Assembly: GCA_021186555.1 (NCBI GenBank)
Contig: JAJKFL010000031.1
Coordinates: 19,188,487-19,252,486 of the forward strand
Reading direction: 5' to 3'
From: Reticulitermes speratus
Taxonomy: Eukaryota > Arthropoda > Insecta > Blattodea > Rhinotermitidae
Length of the DNA: 64,000 nucleotides
Part shown: in pieces, positions 55,000 to 64,000 of the stretch
Layout: each line of letters starts with the position of its first letter
Position numbering within the stretch: the first letter of the stretch is position 1
The notes under the pieces: model-generated
What the model saw: the letters and a program-made list of their open reading frames with translations, nothing else
Databases searched by the model: none
What the model was told of the DNA's origin: nothing
Program-made: the position numbers and the translations under genes

Positions 55000-57590
55000 T
55001 AACATTAATAATGTATTACATACAAGACTGAATTACACTGAGTACAACCACCAACAGTTTCTACTTACTGAAACACATAGCATCACAACTTGTTTCTTCC
55101 ATATTTTCTTTTCATTTTTATCAAATTATCCATCTGTTTCCCCCATTCATAATTCATTCACTTATAGTTTAATTATTTGCTTCTTTCCTACAGCCTCTTT
55201 TTTTTCCATCATTCATTCATTCAAGTTATCAGTACTTCAAATCTCTGGGCCAAGAAATATATCCAAGTAATTCCACAAACCATACATTCAAACATATCAT
55301 AAACTCAGTGAACCACCCTCCATAGTTTCCTATTCTCTTAGGTGTTAATAAACAATACTGTCCTAATCCCAAGCCGTTTCTCCTCCTATATAGCAGAACA
55401 CAGTAAAATTAAGAGGAACTGCTCCTTGTAACAAAGTACAACATTGCAATATCCACCACAGAACTGAATGTATTTCATAGCAGTGGTAGATGGAGAATGC
55501 CACAAGCGGCCATGCATTTTGTTCTAAAGGGTCTATGTCAGAAACTTCTTTTGTTCCAGCTATTCTGAAGCTAGGGACACAGACATAAAAAAGTGCCAAA
55601 TATCACACTGTACCATAGAACAAATGCTTGTAATAATCTAAAATTACTCCAACTCAACACTTTGTTTTAGTTCAATGCTTATCATTCCTGTGAATACTCT
55701 AATATCTTAGCAATACAAATTTGAGTTATCACAAATTACCCAGCATTTTATACCATACTTATCTGGCTTCATCTACAAGTATATGAAATGGACACTATCC
55801 ATGGACAGAACTAAGCTGAGCATATGGTATATATGCCTTCTGAAACCAATACAATCTTCCTGTGTTAGTAGCAGACTCAACTGCATCAGTTATTTGCTTC
55901 ATTACATCGTAAACTGTCTCCCATTTGCTGGTCTGCTATTCTGGTTTCGTACTGATGTAAAAACCATACACATGAGCAACAGTTCTCTGTGTTGAGAGAG
56001 AAGCAGCAATAAAAGTTACTGACAAGCCAGATATTTGGGATACTACAGTTCCACAACTGGCTCCTTCTAGTTGTAAAGACAATTTACAATTGAATGAAAC
56101 CATACAATTTTTAGCTGTGAGGTTTTGACTGCATCCCTTTAAAAAAAAAATACTGATCAAGAGATGATGTTAGCTCTGTTGCCTGGTGCATCATTCGTGC
56201 TGAAGTGAATCCCTACATCCGAATAAATACGTACATTATGGTGGCGTGAACCATATTTTGTACATCTGAGACAGCTTAGGCAATCATTTTGATAAATACT
56301 ATGCTTTTTGCTTGTGAAAGAGGGTAATAACAGACCAGCCACAAGCAGGGTGCTTGCATTGTGTCTGCCATTAGAGGCTACCAACTTTGTGGGGCAATCA
56401 TGTGAAATCGTACTATAAAACTAGGAAGAGCTGTGTTGCAAACTGCACATTCAGAAGGATTGGTTTCTTATAATACCCCGTTTTTACAGAAGTGTTTCAT
56501 TTCATACCCAAAGACAGGGGGATTCACATCATTTGTCAGTTACATTTAATTATTATTAGCATTATCAATGGGACAGTCCAGGGAACCAGACGCCATGGAC
56601 TATGTAAAGCAGCTCTCCATTATTACTACTGCCATTTCTTCATCACAGCAGTACTTGTTCCAAAGTACAGAACTGTTACTGAAGTTGGCCAAATTCTATA
56701 GATTCATGTGGACAGGAGTGATAAACAGTTAGGCAGTTATATGTTCTGTGGCACCACCAGGAAGAGTTACAGTTGAATGGCAATGATATTATTTCAGGCA
56801 CGAAAACTGTCCATAGCAAAATGCCTGATAACTCACAAGTAAAACAGTCATGTGACTTACAAAACCCTAAATTCTGTAAATGATGTAATGTAGCATCTGT
56901 AGTTAGACTGGATATATTTATGTAATTTGGCATGGGATATGGAACCTGCCTTACACCTTGCCCCATTCACCCATGCCTAGCATAGTTGTGAGGTTACCTA
57001 CTGATTATAGCACTCAATGGTCAATTATGCACTGCATCCCAGCAACCCCAGGAAAATTATATTGTGCTGACAATGAACAGAGTCTGATGATAGAGCTCAA
57101 AACTCTCAGTTACCTTCCTAGAGTCTTGCTTTGTTAACCTGTATCAAGCTGCAGGGTTCAAACCCCCTAAGCTGAAACAGTAATGGTAAGAGCAACACAG
57201 CAACTGCAAAGGCTGAGGAATTAGTAATGCAGCGGCAGGAATTTCTGCCACGAAACTTTGTAATTGGGTTAGATGTGGTGAAAAGTGCTGGGACCATAAC
57301 AGAAGGCTTGGTGTGCACTGAAACAATGGACAGCCCCTGATATATGGCACAGCAAGGTACAAAAAATACACAGCCAGTTCTATCTGGCATGTTGTCTGCA
57401 CTAAAATGGAAATCTGTTGCACTGTTCAGTAGTGGCCTTTGACTCCGAAACCATGCGATAATAACCATAAAATATTATCGGAAAGTACATACTAATCAAG
57501 GAATTGACATACTTATTACGAAATTCCTAGGTTTATGTTATCAAATTATCCAAACAGGAAGGTTTTACATTAAACTGGTTAATAAAAGTG
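55000..57590. other. IQSEC intron without recognised element
   Basis: The intron between the two Sec7 exons. Frames of up to 116 codons (57468-57118, minus) have no motif and no exon-like boundaries. A run of nine A lies near 56143. No transposon was recognised. Confidence 0.4.
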
Positions 57591-57597
57591 AACTTAC

Positions 57598-57815
57598 TCA
57601 AGCACAGCCATGTTGAAAGGATTCTGTAAGTTGCCTAAGTATTCCCCAATCATCTGCTTACTCAGTCCTTTTCTAGATATGAGGAACCTGGCAACTCCCT
57701 GGGGTGAATTTTCAAGAAAGCCACGACGAATGAGGTAGGCAATTCCCCTTTCAGGTCTTTTATTGAAGAGATTAAGACCCACTCTATACTGACGTTTTCT
57801 CACAGTCTCTGAAAC
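57598..57815 (-). CDS. siz: IQSEC exon: N-terminal half of Sec7 domain
   Basis: Acceptor CAG at 57818-57816, donor GTAAGT at 57597-57592; 218 bases. It reads [60 protein letters not shown] and [12 protein letters not shown], then two bases (GA) of a Glu codon. KRxYRxGLNLFNxxPxxGI and [13 protein letters not shown] are the first helices of the IQSEC Sec7 domain. It starts in phase 0. Confidence 0.96.
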
Positions 57816-57877
57816 CTGTAAGAAGCATTATGTAGTAAATCTAGGCCTTCGGTATAAAAGAAACAACACGTGCGCGC

Positions 57878-57908
57878 ACCACACACACACACACACATAC
57901 ACACACCC
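57878..57908. repeat. (CA)n microsatellite
   Basis: CA dinucleotide run with two interruptions, about 60 bases from a Sec7 exon acceptor. Confidence 0.9.
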
Positions 57909-57909
57909 A

Positions 57910-59345
57910 CACCTTATTTTTAATGCATAAATAAGAATTTTCTTTAGTCTTATTACGTTTGTATGTATTTCATCTAAATTAATGCAAGTTCCTTTCAAGC
58001 ACAATATTGCTAACACTAGAGCTACCATATGCTCTGTTCTCCTGAAGTCTCATTTAAGGGTATGGTCATACTCAGTTTACCTTCCCATTTACATCTAGTT
58101 TTAAACAGATATTGTCTAACATTTCTTATCTCTATTACATATCCACACACATGCAACCATTTACGGTATACAAGTTCCTCTCTCCACTTGTTAATTGCTG
58201 AACATTTTAAAAACATACGTTAGACATCCACATCTCCTAAACACAGAGGACATCTTCCTTTTTCCTCTCCTTATCCCTCAGAGATTCCAAATCCCTGCTT
58301 TCAGACATATTATTCCACTTCTCTCATTCCTTATACAGACCTCAGCATATCTCTATACCCCACTTACATTTCAATCCACAATAGTATAACAAGGAGATCT
58401 TTAGGTTAGCACTTTGGCGCCAGAAATGAATGCCTGTAGTGATCTGCAGACCAGACTTTAAATGGGGGATGCATAACAGCAGGTACAAATATATGATGTC
58501 TGGCATTTTACACATCACACTGTGCATTACATATACGTAACATTCAGTGCCGAAGGGTTAATACCCAGGTATTAGTTTTGTCTTTCAGTATCGTTACATC
58601 TTGCCTCAATTCTTCTACAAACCGTGTTCATGTTGTTTTATGCTTTAAACTAACAAATATATGATAATCCTAACTTTTAAATTTCTTCCTTTAAATTCCT
58701 AGCCCAAACCTCTATCCTTAAATTATTTACCTACCATTAATGACACATCTGTGTTACATTCTGTGCACCCAAGTGTAACAAGCACAGCCAGTATGTCACT
58801 ACCATGTGCAGCACCTTTCCACTTCTACTGTTCTATTCCTAGTTCTAATTTGGCCACCTTGTTTACTACACACCTAGGCATCTTTCACATACGTTTATAA
58901 AATCTACTATGGATACTAACTGTTTCTTCCACCCTCCCTCCAGACCCCGTATCTCAACACTGTACATTACTCTATGTTCACTTAGCATCTCGTGTACTGT
59001 CAATTACTAACAACAGCTTCAATCATGACAACATGGGTAGGGGTCTCTTATCTCCAGGTTAACTTTGTGAAGAAAACATACAAAACTTGTCAAAATATAA
59101 GTCTGCATGACTACAAAATGTAGTTTTTAACATGACTGCACATCTTTTAACTGGAATACAGTGGCCACTGCTTGAAAACAACTAATACCCTGACATCCCC
59201 TTGCATCACCATGGCCAAAGCCATAACTGTTCTAATGAGTGAACATTTGTCAATATATTCACTTTTATATCAGGGGCTCTCATAATCATTTGTCAATGAC
59301 TGCTAGGACCTGACTACCTTTTCCTAATACACTGGGATTAGGGTA
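57910..59345. other. IQSEC intron sequence without recognised element
   Basis: AT-rich with C/T-rich patches on the plus strand. No gene or transposon end was recognised. Confidence 0.4.
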
Positions 59346-59350
59346 AGACG

Positions 59351-60665
59351 TACACAGTCCGACAATTATATAATGAGACTGAGGTTATAGAATAAAACTG
59401 GAACAAAAGACTTGAGTACTATCTGTATTTTATTCAACGTACATCCCTTCTGCATCGATACAGCGAGTGGCACGATCTAGCAAAGACTGGAACGACCTCT
59501 GCACGTCTTCTTGTGGTATGGCCCGAAGACTCGATGTCACAGCTCCTTGGATGTCTTGAACATCTTCAAAGAGGCGCCCTTTCAATGGTAACTTCAGTTT
59601 GGGGAACAGAAAATAATCACAGGGGGATAAATCAGGGAGTAAGGCGGATGATTGAGCACGCACACTTGTTTTTGGGCTAAAAATTCTTGTACAGCAACTG
59701 CCCGGTGAACCGGTGCATTGTCGTGAAGAAGAAACCAACTGCCTGGTGCTGAGTACTCGGGCCGGACACGGCGAATCCTCTTCCATAGGCGTTCCAGAAC
59801 ACTCAAATAAAAACTTCCAGTGACAGTTTGTCCCTGAGGGACAAACTCGTGGTGAATAATTCCCTTGCTGTCGTAGAAACACACAAGCATTGTCTTCACT
59901 TTTGACTTTTGAAAACGAACTTTTTTGCCTTTTGGTGATGCTGGCGACTTCCATTCAGCACTTTGGCGTTTAGTTGTGGGATCATAGCGAAAACACCAAG
60001 TTTCATCCTCTGCTACAATCGAATTCAAGAAAGTTTTATTTCTATGAGCAGTTTTAATGATGTCTTTTGCGTACTGAACACGCTCGTGTCTTTGATCATC
60101 ATTCAATGAATGCGGCACAAACCGGGAAGCGACCTTTCTCTTGCCCAGGTCTTCCACTAAGATTTGACGAATCGTCTCCCTGTTAACACCAAACTCATCA
60201 GCCATCATTCTCACAGTCACACAACGTTCTTCTTGTATTCGTTCTCTCACTTTCACAATGAGTCCCTCGTTACGAACAGAAAATGGACGCCCAGGCCTGG
60301 CTTCATCTTCAATCGTTTCCACACCACTTTTGAATCGTGCATACCACCTGAATATCTGTGCACGAGATAAAGAATTATCCCCATACACTTGTCTCATCAA
60401 TTTCACAGTCTCAGCTGCAGTTTTCCCGAGTTTAACACAGAATTTAATGTTCGCTCTCTGCTCCATGCTGCTACTGTGACCGCGTCCTCTCACTACCTAC
60501 ACAACAAGGCGCCGTATTTCCCGTCATGCTCAGCGTGGGACGTTGCGGTGTTGCCAGATTACAGATGAAGGTTGGGCACTTGGATGGCATGCATTGCTTC
60601 ATAGATGGCACTTCTATCTTGGTCAAAATAAAATCAGTCTCATTATATAATTGTCGGACTGTGTA
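59351..60665 (-). mobile_element. Full-length mariner element with 30-bp terminal inverted repeats
   Basis: TA at 59351-59352 and 60664-60665 flanks a 1311-bp element. Its first 30 bases (59353-59382, starting CACAGTCCGACAATTATATA) and last 30 (60634-60663) are perfect inverse complements. TA duplication, length near 1.3 kb and a single transposase frame are the hallmarks of mariner. The transposase (59430-60466, minus) is broken by one missing base, so this copy cannot move by itself, but its ends are intact and could be used by a transposase supplied elsewhere. It lies in the IQSEC intron upstream of the first Sec7 exon, in the same orientation as the gene. Confidence 0.96.
59430..60466 (-). 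pseudogene. Mariner transposase (DD34D) with a one-base deletion
   Basis: The ATG at 60466 starts MEQRANIKFCVKLGKTAAET. The N-terminal part has two helix-turn-helix regions, with FRWYARFKSGVETIEDEARP and GRPF (linker) and REMMADEFGVN-like second helices (read VRMMADEFGVNRETIRQIL). Catalytic residues: D in AEDETWCF (60005-60007), D in LLHDNAPVHRA (59720-59722), D in SPCDYFLFPKL (59616-59618). Between the second and third lie 101 bases where 102 (34 residues) are expected. One base is thus missing near 59634-59642; the first frame then ends in SPN and a stop, and the rest continues in the next frame to 59430. No other stop interrupts it, so inactivation is recent. In insects this group is often annotated as SETMAR/mariner-like. 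Confidence 0.95.
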
Positions 60666-60768
60666 TTTCATATGTTTTCCAAAAGTAGAAGTACCTACTT
60701 GCAAATAAAGTTCTCACATTCCAGTAATATTAAAGAATTACACAAATTTTAAATTAGCAAAATGATAC

Positions 60769-60891
60769 CTTATACATAGTGTGTTGTCCCTGATCTTGCA
60801 GTGGAAGCTGATATGCTGCACTTGTATGCGAGCGACTTAGTTCTTTATTAGAAGGTTCTGATGACACTTCTTGATGATCAGGTGAACTTGA
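60769..60891 (-). CDS. siz: IQSEC exon: Ser-rich linker before Sec7
   Basis: Forty-one codons reading SSSPDHQEVSSEPSNKELSR, SHTSAAYQLPLQDQGQHTMY and K, ending before GTATCA at 60768-60763. The acceptor CAG at 60894-60892 follows a good pyrimidine tract. An in-frame alternative AG at 60908-60907 would add five residues (VYFPQ). It lies between the two well-supported neighbours and keeps the frame. The region is low in conservation and probably disordered. The mariner element sits about 100 bases downstream, in the next intron. Confidence 0.8.
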
Positions 60892-60909
60892 CTGAGGAAA
60901 ATACACCTA

Positions 60910-61690
60910 ACAATTAAAACTCTTCTTTGAATAGTTAACAGCAAAGAACATATACAACAACTTAGACATAAAATGTCATGTAACTCTGAAATTAATAAAC
61001 ACAAAAAATGTTTATATAATTATTACTGATGCCAGTTGTTATCATTACTGCTGATAATGTCATTACTACTACAGCTGCAAGCTTAATCATCATAATCACA
61101 ATTATAATCATAATTGCCGTTATTAGTTGCTACCATTTTTTAATTCCACTTCATCATATACCTTTACAACAGTCCGAGAGAATCAGAAGGAACTCAAAGA
61201 GAATGGAACACATCAAATTCTAATTTAGACTGTTGATAATGATCCTTTACTGTAATATATGAATATTATAACAAACCACAAAAAATATTATAGTAAAATC
61301 TAGGTCTAGAAAGAAATCTAGAAGAACCTCTGAATACATTTATGTCTTACATCCAGAGCATAGAATTATTAACAAATACTTAAAAAGAAAGTCACAAAGG
61401 TTCATGTATATGTTAATATCAGTTATAAATAAAAATCACATTCATAATGAATTTAGGAGCAGAATAAACTCAACAAATGCATGTTGTTATTTAGTTTGAT
61501 ATATTTCACAATTTCATCTCTTTCATGAAAACAAAAATTAAAAGAAATTCTGAAAAGTAAAAAGTACATTCTGTACCACATGGTATCTCTGTACCACTGA
61601 GTGAGACAGTCAGGCAAGTGGTGCAACCTCTTGTGTGTTACTCCATGCACCCACACAAGCATGAACATGAATAAGCAAGGGACCTACACT
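60910..61690. other. IQSEC intron sequence
   Basis: AT-rich intron with an (ATCATA)-like tract near 61090-61130. It may include further LINE remnants next to 61700, but they are unreadable. Confidence 0.4.
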
Positions 61691-61699
61691 GTGATGCGC

Positions 61700-63380
61700 A
61701 ATGGTTGTCACACTAATTCTTCTGCAAGTAAACAAAAGCATGAAGCATGAACACTCACACCAGGAGGGTCTGCTGTACTTAGCTTCTCAGCACTGCATTC
61801 TAGACAAACCTTCTTACTCATGACCATTAGAGCTACTGCGTTCTTTACAGTACATATGTTTTGGACCAGTAAATCAACATTATCAGTACAGACCACAAGC
61901 TAATATGTCCCATTCAGTTTCAATCCCGCTCGGTTACTTCACCCCTCCTAACAGCATATTCTATGGCAAAGTTGAAAAACAATGATGGTAAAACTGCTCC
62001 CGGCTTCAGACATTCCAAACAGTAAATGTGTCAGACAAATGTTTGCCTATCCAGACTTTATTACAGTTTTCATTTAAGCACATTTTCATGGGTATACCCA
62101 ACTAAATCATAATATTATACAAAACCTCCCTCCTAACTGAATCACAAGCTTTTGTGTGGCCTACAGGTAGCTAATGTACTGCCCCACTGCATTCACATTT
62201 CCTCTCAAGTACTTCACAAACCATTCACAAACAAACACTACATAATCAGTAGTTGATCTGTTACATTCAGTCCATGCTGACAATCCCTAATGCTTTCAAG
62301 AGAATTTTGACACAATTTTGTATGTAGCTAATAACAGTGATATGCCTCGACAATTACTACAGTTTTATCACCCTTTTTATGAACAGGTACAATAAATTAC
62401 TCCTTCCACTATTCGTTATTTCAAATAGAATAACTATATTTATGGATCTCACCTGGAGCACAGAACACACTGTTCTACCCCCTGCTTGAATCAGTTCTGC
62501 TGGAATCTAATCAACATCTTTCAACTTTTCAGTAAGCAATCTCCACCATCAAAGGCACTAGGATTGTGTACCAGTAGCTCAGCTGTGTGTATTTCAGTCT
62601 ACCTAACATCTTTAACTCCATGTACATTCAATAACTGACAAAAGTGGTTCTTCCACCTAGTCAAAACACTGTTGTAATCCACAAGCAGATACCCCTTCTC
62701 ATCCTTTACCAAGTTAATTCTAGAATAGTAACCCTTCTCAAATTCATTTTTGCCTCATATAAAAGTCCCTAACCTTCTTGTTGTTACTCTCTGTTTCAAG
62801 CTCATTACATTTATCTTTCAAACATTCTAGCATTTTTAGTCCTCAAATGTCTACTAGTTTCAGATTATGTATGTTAATTAGGCTTGGATCCTGTAAGCAT
62901 TCCAAGTTAGCCTGCTTCCTTTAACCTACAAATTTTGAATATCATTAAACCATGGGTTACACTGTCCATGTTCACAATCACCTAGACTCCCTTTAGCTGA
63001 GATTTTGATGTTCTCTCCAATATTCTCCCAAGACCAACTGATGTTGCTGCTGCCATCTAAGTTCCCTAAAACTGCGAATGTGTTTCACATTTAACCTGAT
63101 ACAGTTCTTTAACTTCCACCACATTCAGCTTCTTGAGAGTATATCTCTTTTATAAAAATTCTGAACTCCTCTGAAAGATCATACATATAGGATACTTGAA
63201 TGCCATATCCTATCGATCACGACGTCATCAACCTGACTGTAAGTCTTCCCATCAGGAGGGGTCAAAACATATTTATGGATGTTTCAATGCGGGAAAATTG
63301 TACTCTTGACAGTCAGATTTTTGGATGTGGCAAAGTTTAGTACTCTATCATCATTATCATTAATATTTCATGTAGACTCT
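61700..63380 (-). pseudogene. Decayed LINE (endonuclease end to reverse transcriptase) in IQSEC intron
   Basis: Minus-strand segments in order: near 63330, LTVKSTIFPHRNIHKYVLTP with PPDGKTYSQVDDVVIDRIWH (end of the endonuclease: the D-H-I/V-L-I-D-x-R-W box); near 62740-62600, VKDEKGYLLVDYNSVLTRWK, NHFCQLLNVHGVKDVR and EIHTAELLVHNPSAF; near 62390, VPVHKKGDKTVV (RT motif with P-I-Y/H-K-K-G-D-K-T); near 62150-62060, DSVRREVLYNIM and IGKHLSDTF; near 61890, YTDNVDLLVQNICTVKNAVA (catalytic Y-A-D-D changed to Y-T-D-N). Many stops and frame shifts show it is old. It lies in the same orientation as the host gene, between the two linker exons. Confidence 0.88.
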
Positions 63381-63616
63381 CATTCCCAATTGTTGGTTTA
63401 AAAAATCTTCTCTCCCTGATTTTGTACTGAACTGGATAGATGATGATAATGATTTAATATGTACAAATACTGTATGAATATAACATCCACACTCTTCAAC
63501 TGATTATATGCACAATTTCTTCCTTCAGCCTTCACAGAGCAACAAAAATACAGTAAGTGTGTGATAAAAACTCAAAATCATTACACTTTTATGAAAACCC
63601 TACCGTCTTCACTTAC

Positions 63617-63994
63617 CTGCCCTTTCCGTTTCCATATTGGAGAACACCTGTGGTTATTATCTTCTAAATTCTCACATGTGACTCTGTCAGCAGAAAGGCT
63701 ACTATCACTGCCTGAAGACTGAACACTAGATAAACTCCCATTTTCTCTTGTTTTATTCAGGCCATTGATTCGGAGAGATCTTGTTTCAGTTGATCGGGAT
63801 GAGATGGATGAAGTTCTTTTTGGCACCTCTGGTGGTATTTTCTGACCTTGGCACCATGGTCGCTGAGGAGGGGTTCCTGATTTTGGTGCCCAACTATCTT
63901 GTCTATTCCAAGATGCATTATTTTGATGAAGTGGTGATGTGGCAATGGCTCGGCGCAATGACAAGTCTCGATTCAGAGCACTGTCTTGTCCAAA
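63617..63994 (-). CDS. siz: IQSEC exon: Ser/Arg-rich linker, first exon in window
   Basis: One hundred and twenty-six codons in phase 0 from after TAG at 63997-63995 to the donor GTAAGT at 63616-63611. It includes DLSLRRAIATSPLHQN, PPEVPKRTSSISSRSTETRS, LRINGLNKTRENGSLSSVQS, SGSDSSLSADRVTCEN and SPIWKRKGQ. The PPEVPKRTSSIS segment and W-K-R-K end resemble the linker of insect and vertebrate IQSEC proteins. The acceptor lies at the very edge of the window (pyrimidine tract not visible), so an exon extending further right cannot be fully excluded, although the in-frame TAG there argues against it. Confidence 0.87.
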
Positions 63995-64000
63995 CTACAA

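Larger units (their letters stand above)
49259..63994 (-). other. siz: IQSEC-type Arf GEF gene (schizo/loner homologue), 3' eight coding exons
   Basis: Eight minus-strand exons (63617-63994, 60769-60891, 57598-57815, 54693-54982, 52742-52881, 51512-51737, 49708-50079, 49259-49506) join in frame into 1995 bases, 664 codons plus stop. Every junction uses GT donors (most GTAAGT) and AG acceptors, and split codons complete correctly. The product has a Ser-rich linker, a Sec7 domain, a PH domain and a charged tail ending S-T-D-V. IQSEC proteins exchange GDP for GTP on Arf GTPases, mainly Arf6, at the plasma membrane. Drosophila schizo/loner acts in axon guidance and myoblast fusion, and vertebrate members act at excitatory synapses. 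The calmodulin-binding IQ motif and the first exons must lie to the right of 64000. Introns hold a LINE, a mariner and SINEs. Confidence 0.93.

Noticed and set aside
57118-57468. 116-codon minus-strand frame inside an IQSEC intron as an extra exon
   Set aside because: The flanking Sec7 exons join exactly in frame and in the middle of a conserved helix, so an insertion there would disrupt the fold.
60164-60479. Plus-strand frames across the mariner
   Set aside because: They are antisense to the transposase frame and have no resemblance to any protein.

Overview
This window looks like nuclear DNA from an insect, most probably a cockroach or termite (Blattodea). The evidence is an intron-rich arthropod gene with GT-AG splicing, AT-rich spacers, and many non-LTR retrotransposon, Penelope-like, mariner, piggyBac, hAT and tRNA-derived SINE remnants of kinds familiar from large insect genomes. 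The assignment to order rests on remembered repeat families and is an inference. No bacterial operons, rRNA or CRISPR arrays were seen.

One host gene is recognisable. From 63994 down to 49259, on the minus strand, lie the last eight coding exons of an IQSEC-type Arf guanine-nucleotide exchange factor (schizo/loner in Drosophila). The exons join in frame through consensus splice sites into 664 codons plus stop. They encode a linker, a Sec7 domain with the catalytic glutamate, a PH domain, and a C-terminal tail ending S-T-D-V, which fits a PDZ ligand. The N-terminal part, where the IQ motif should lie, is beyond the right edge. Its introns hold a decayed LINE (61.7-63.4 kb), a mariner with perfect 30-bp terminal repeats and a one-base deletion (59.35-60.67 kb), SINEs and hammerhead-like relics.

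The remaining 49 kb, downstream of the gene, shows no convincing host exon. From left to right it holds: a jockey-like ORF1 relic (2.9-3.9 kb), a LINE 3' end (5.0-5.3 kb), an unclassified repeat with a second inverted copy at 43.5 kb (9.0-9.5 kb), a hAT relic (9.6-10.1 kb), a mariner relic (11.9-12.3 kb), a jockey-like ORF2 relic (14.9-16.5 kb), a DDE transposase relic (24.7-25.3 kb), a piggyBac-like element with TTAA duplications (30.28-31.61 kb), LINE 3' ends, Penelope-like coding fragments (37.7 and 44.4 kb) and several SINEs.

The most striking signal is a set of fold-back elements whose arms carry hammerhead-ribozyme motifs. Three long hairpins (20.65-21.40, 25.51-26.05 and 26.43-26.80 kb) are each flanked by 12-bp direct repeats and share an ACCGTGCAT leader. 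They carry one ribozyme-like motif per arm on opposite strands, so a transcript of either strand contains one. A single-arm relative lies at 35.93-36.04 kb. A second family, with a shorter stem III and a shared ATCCCAGAA end, occurs at about 5.75, 8.1, 33.8 and 51.0 kb and, as fold-backs, at 41.2 and 47.6 kb. Hammerheads in repeats of Penelope-like elements are established knowledge; the 12-bp-duplicated fold-back architecture is the part worth a closer look.
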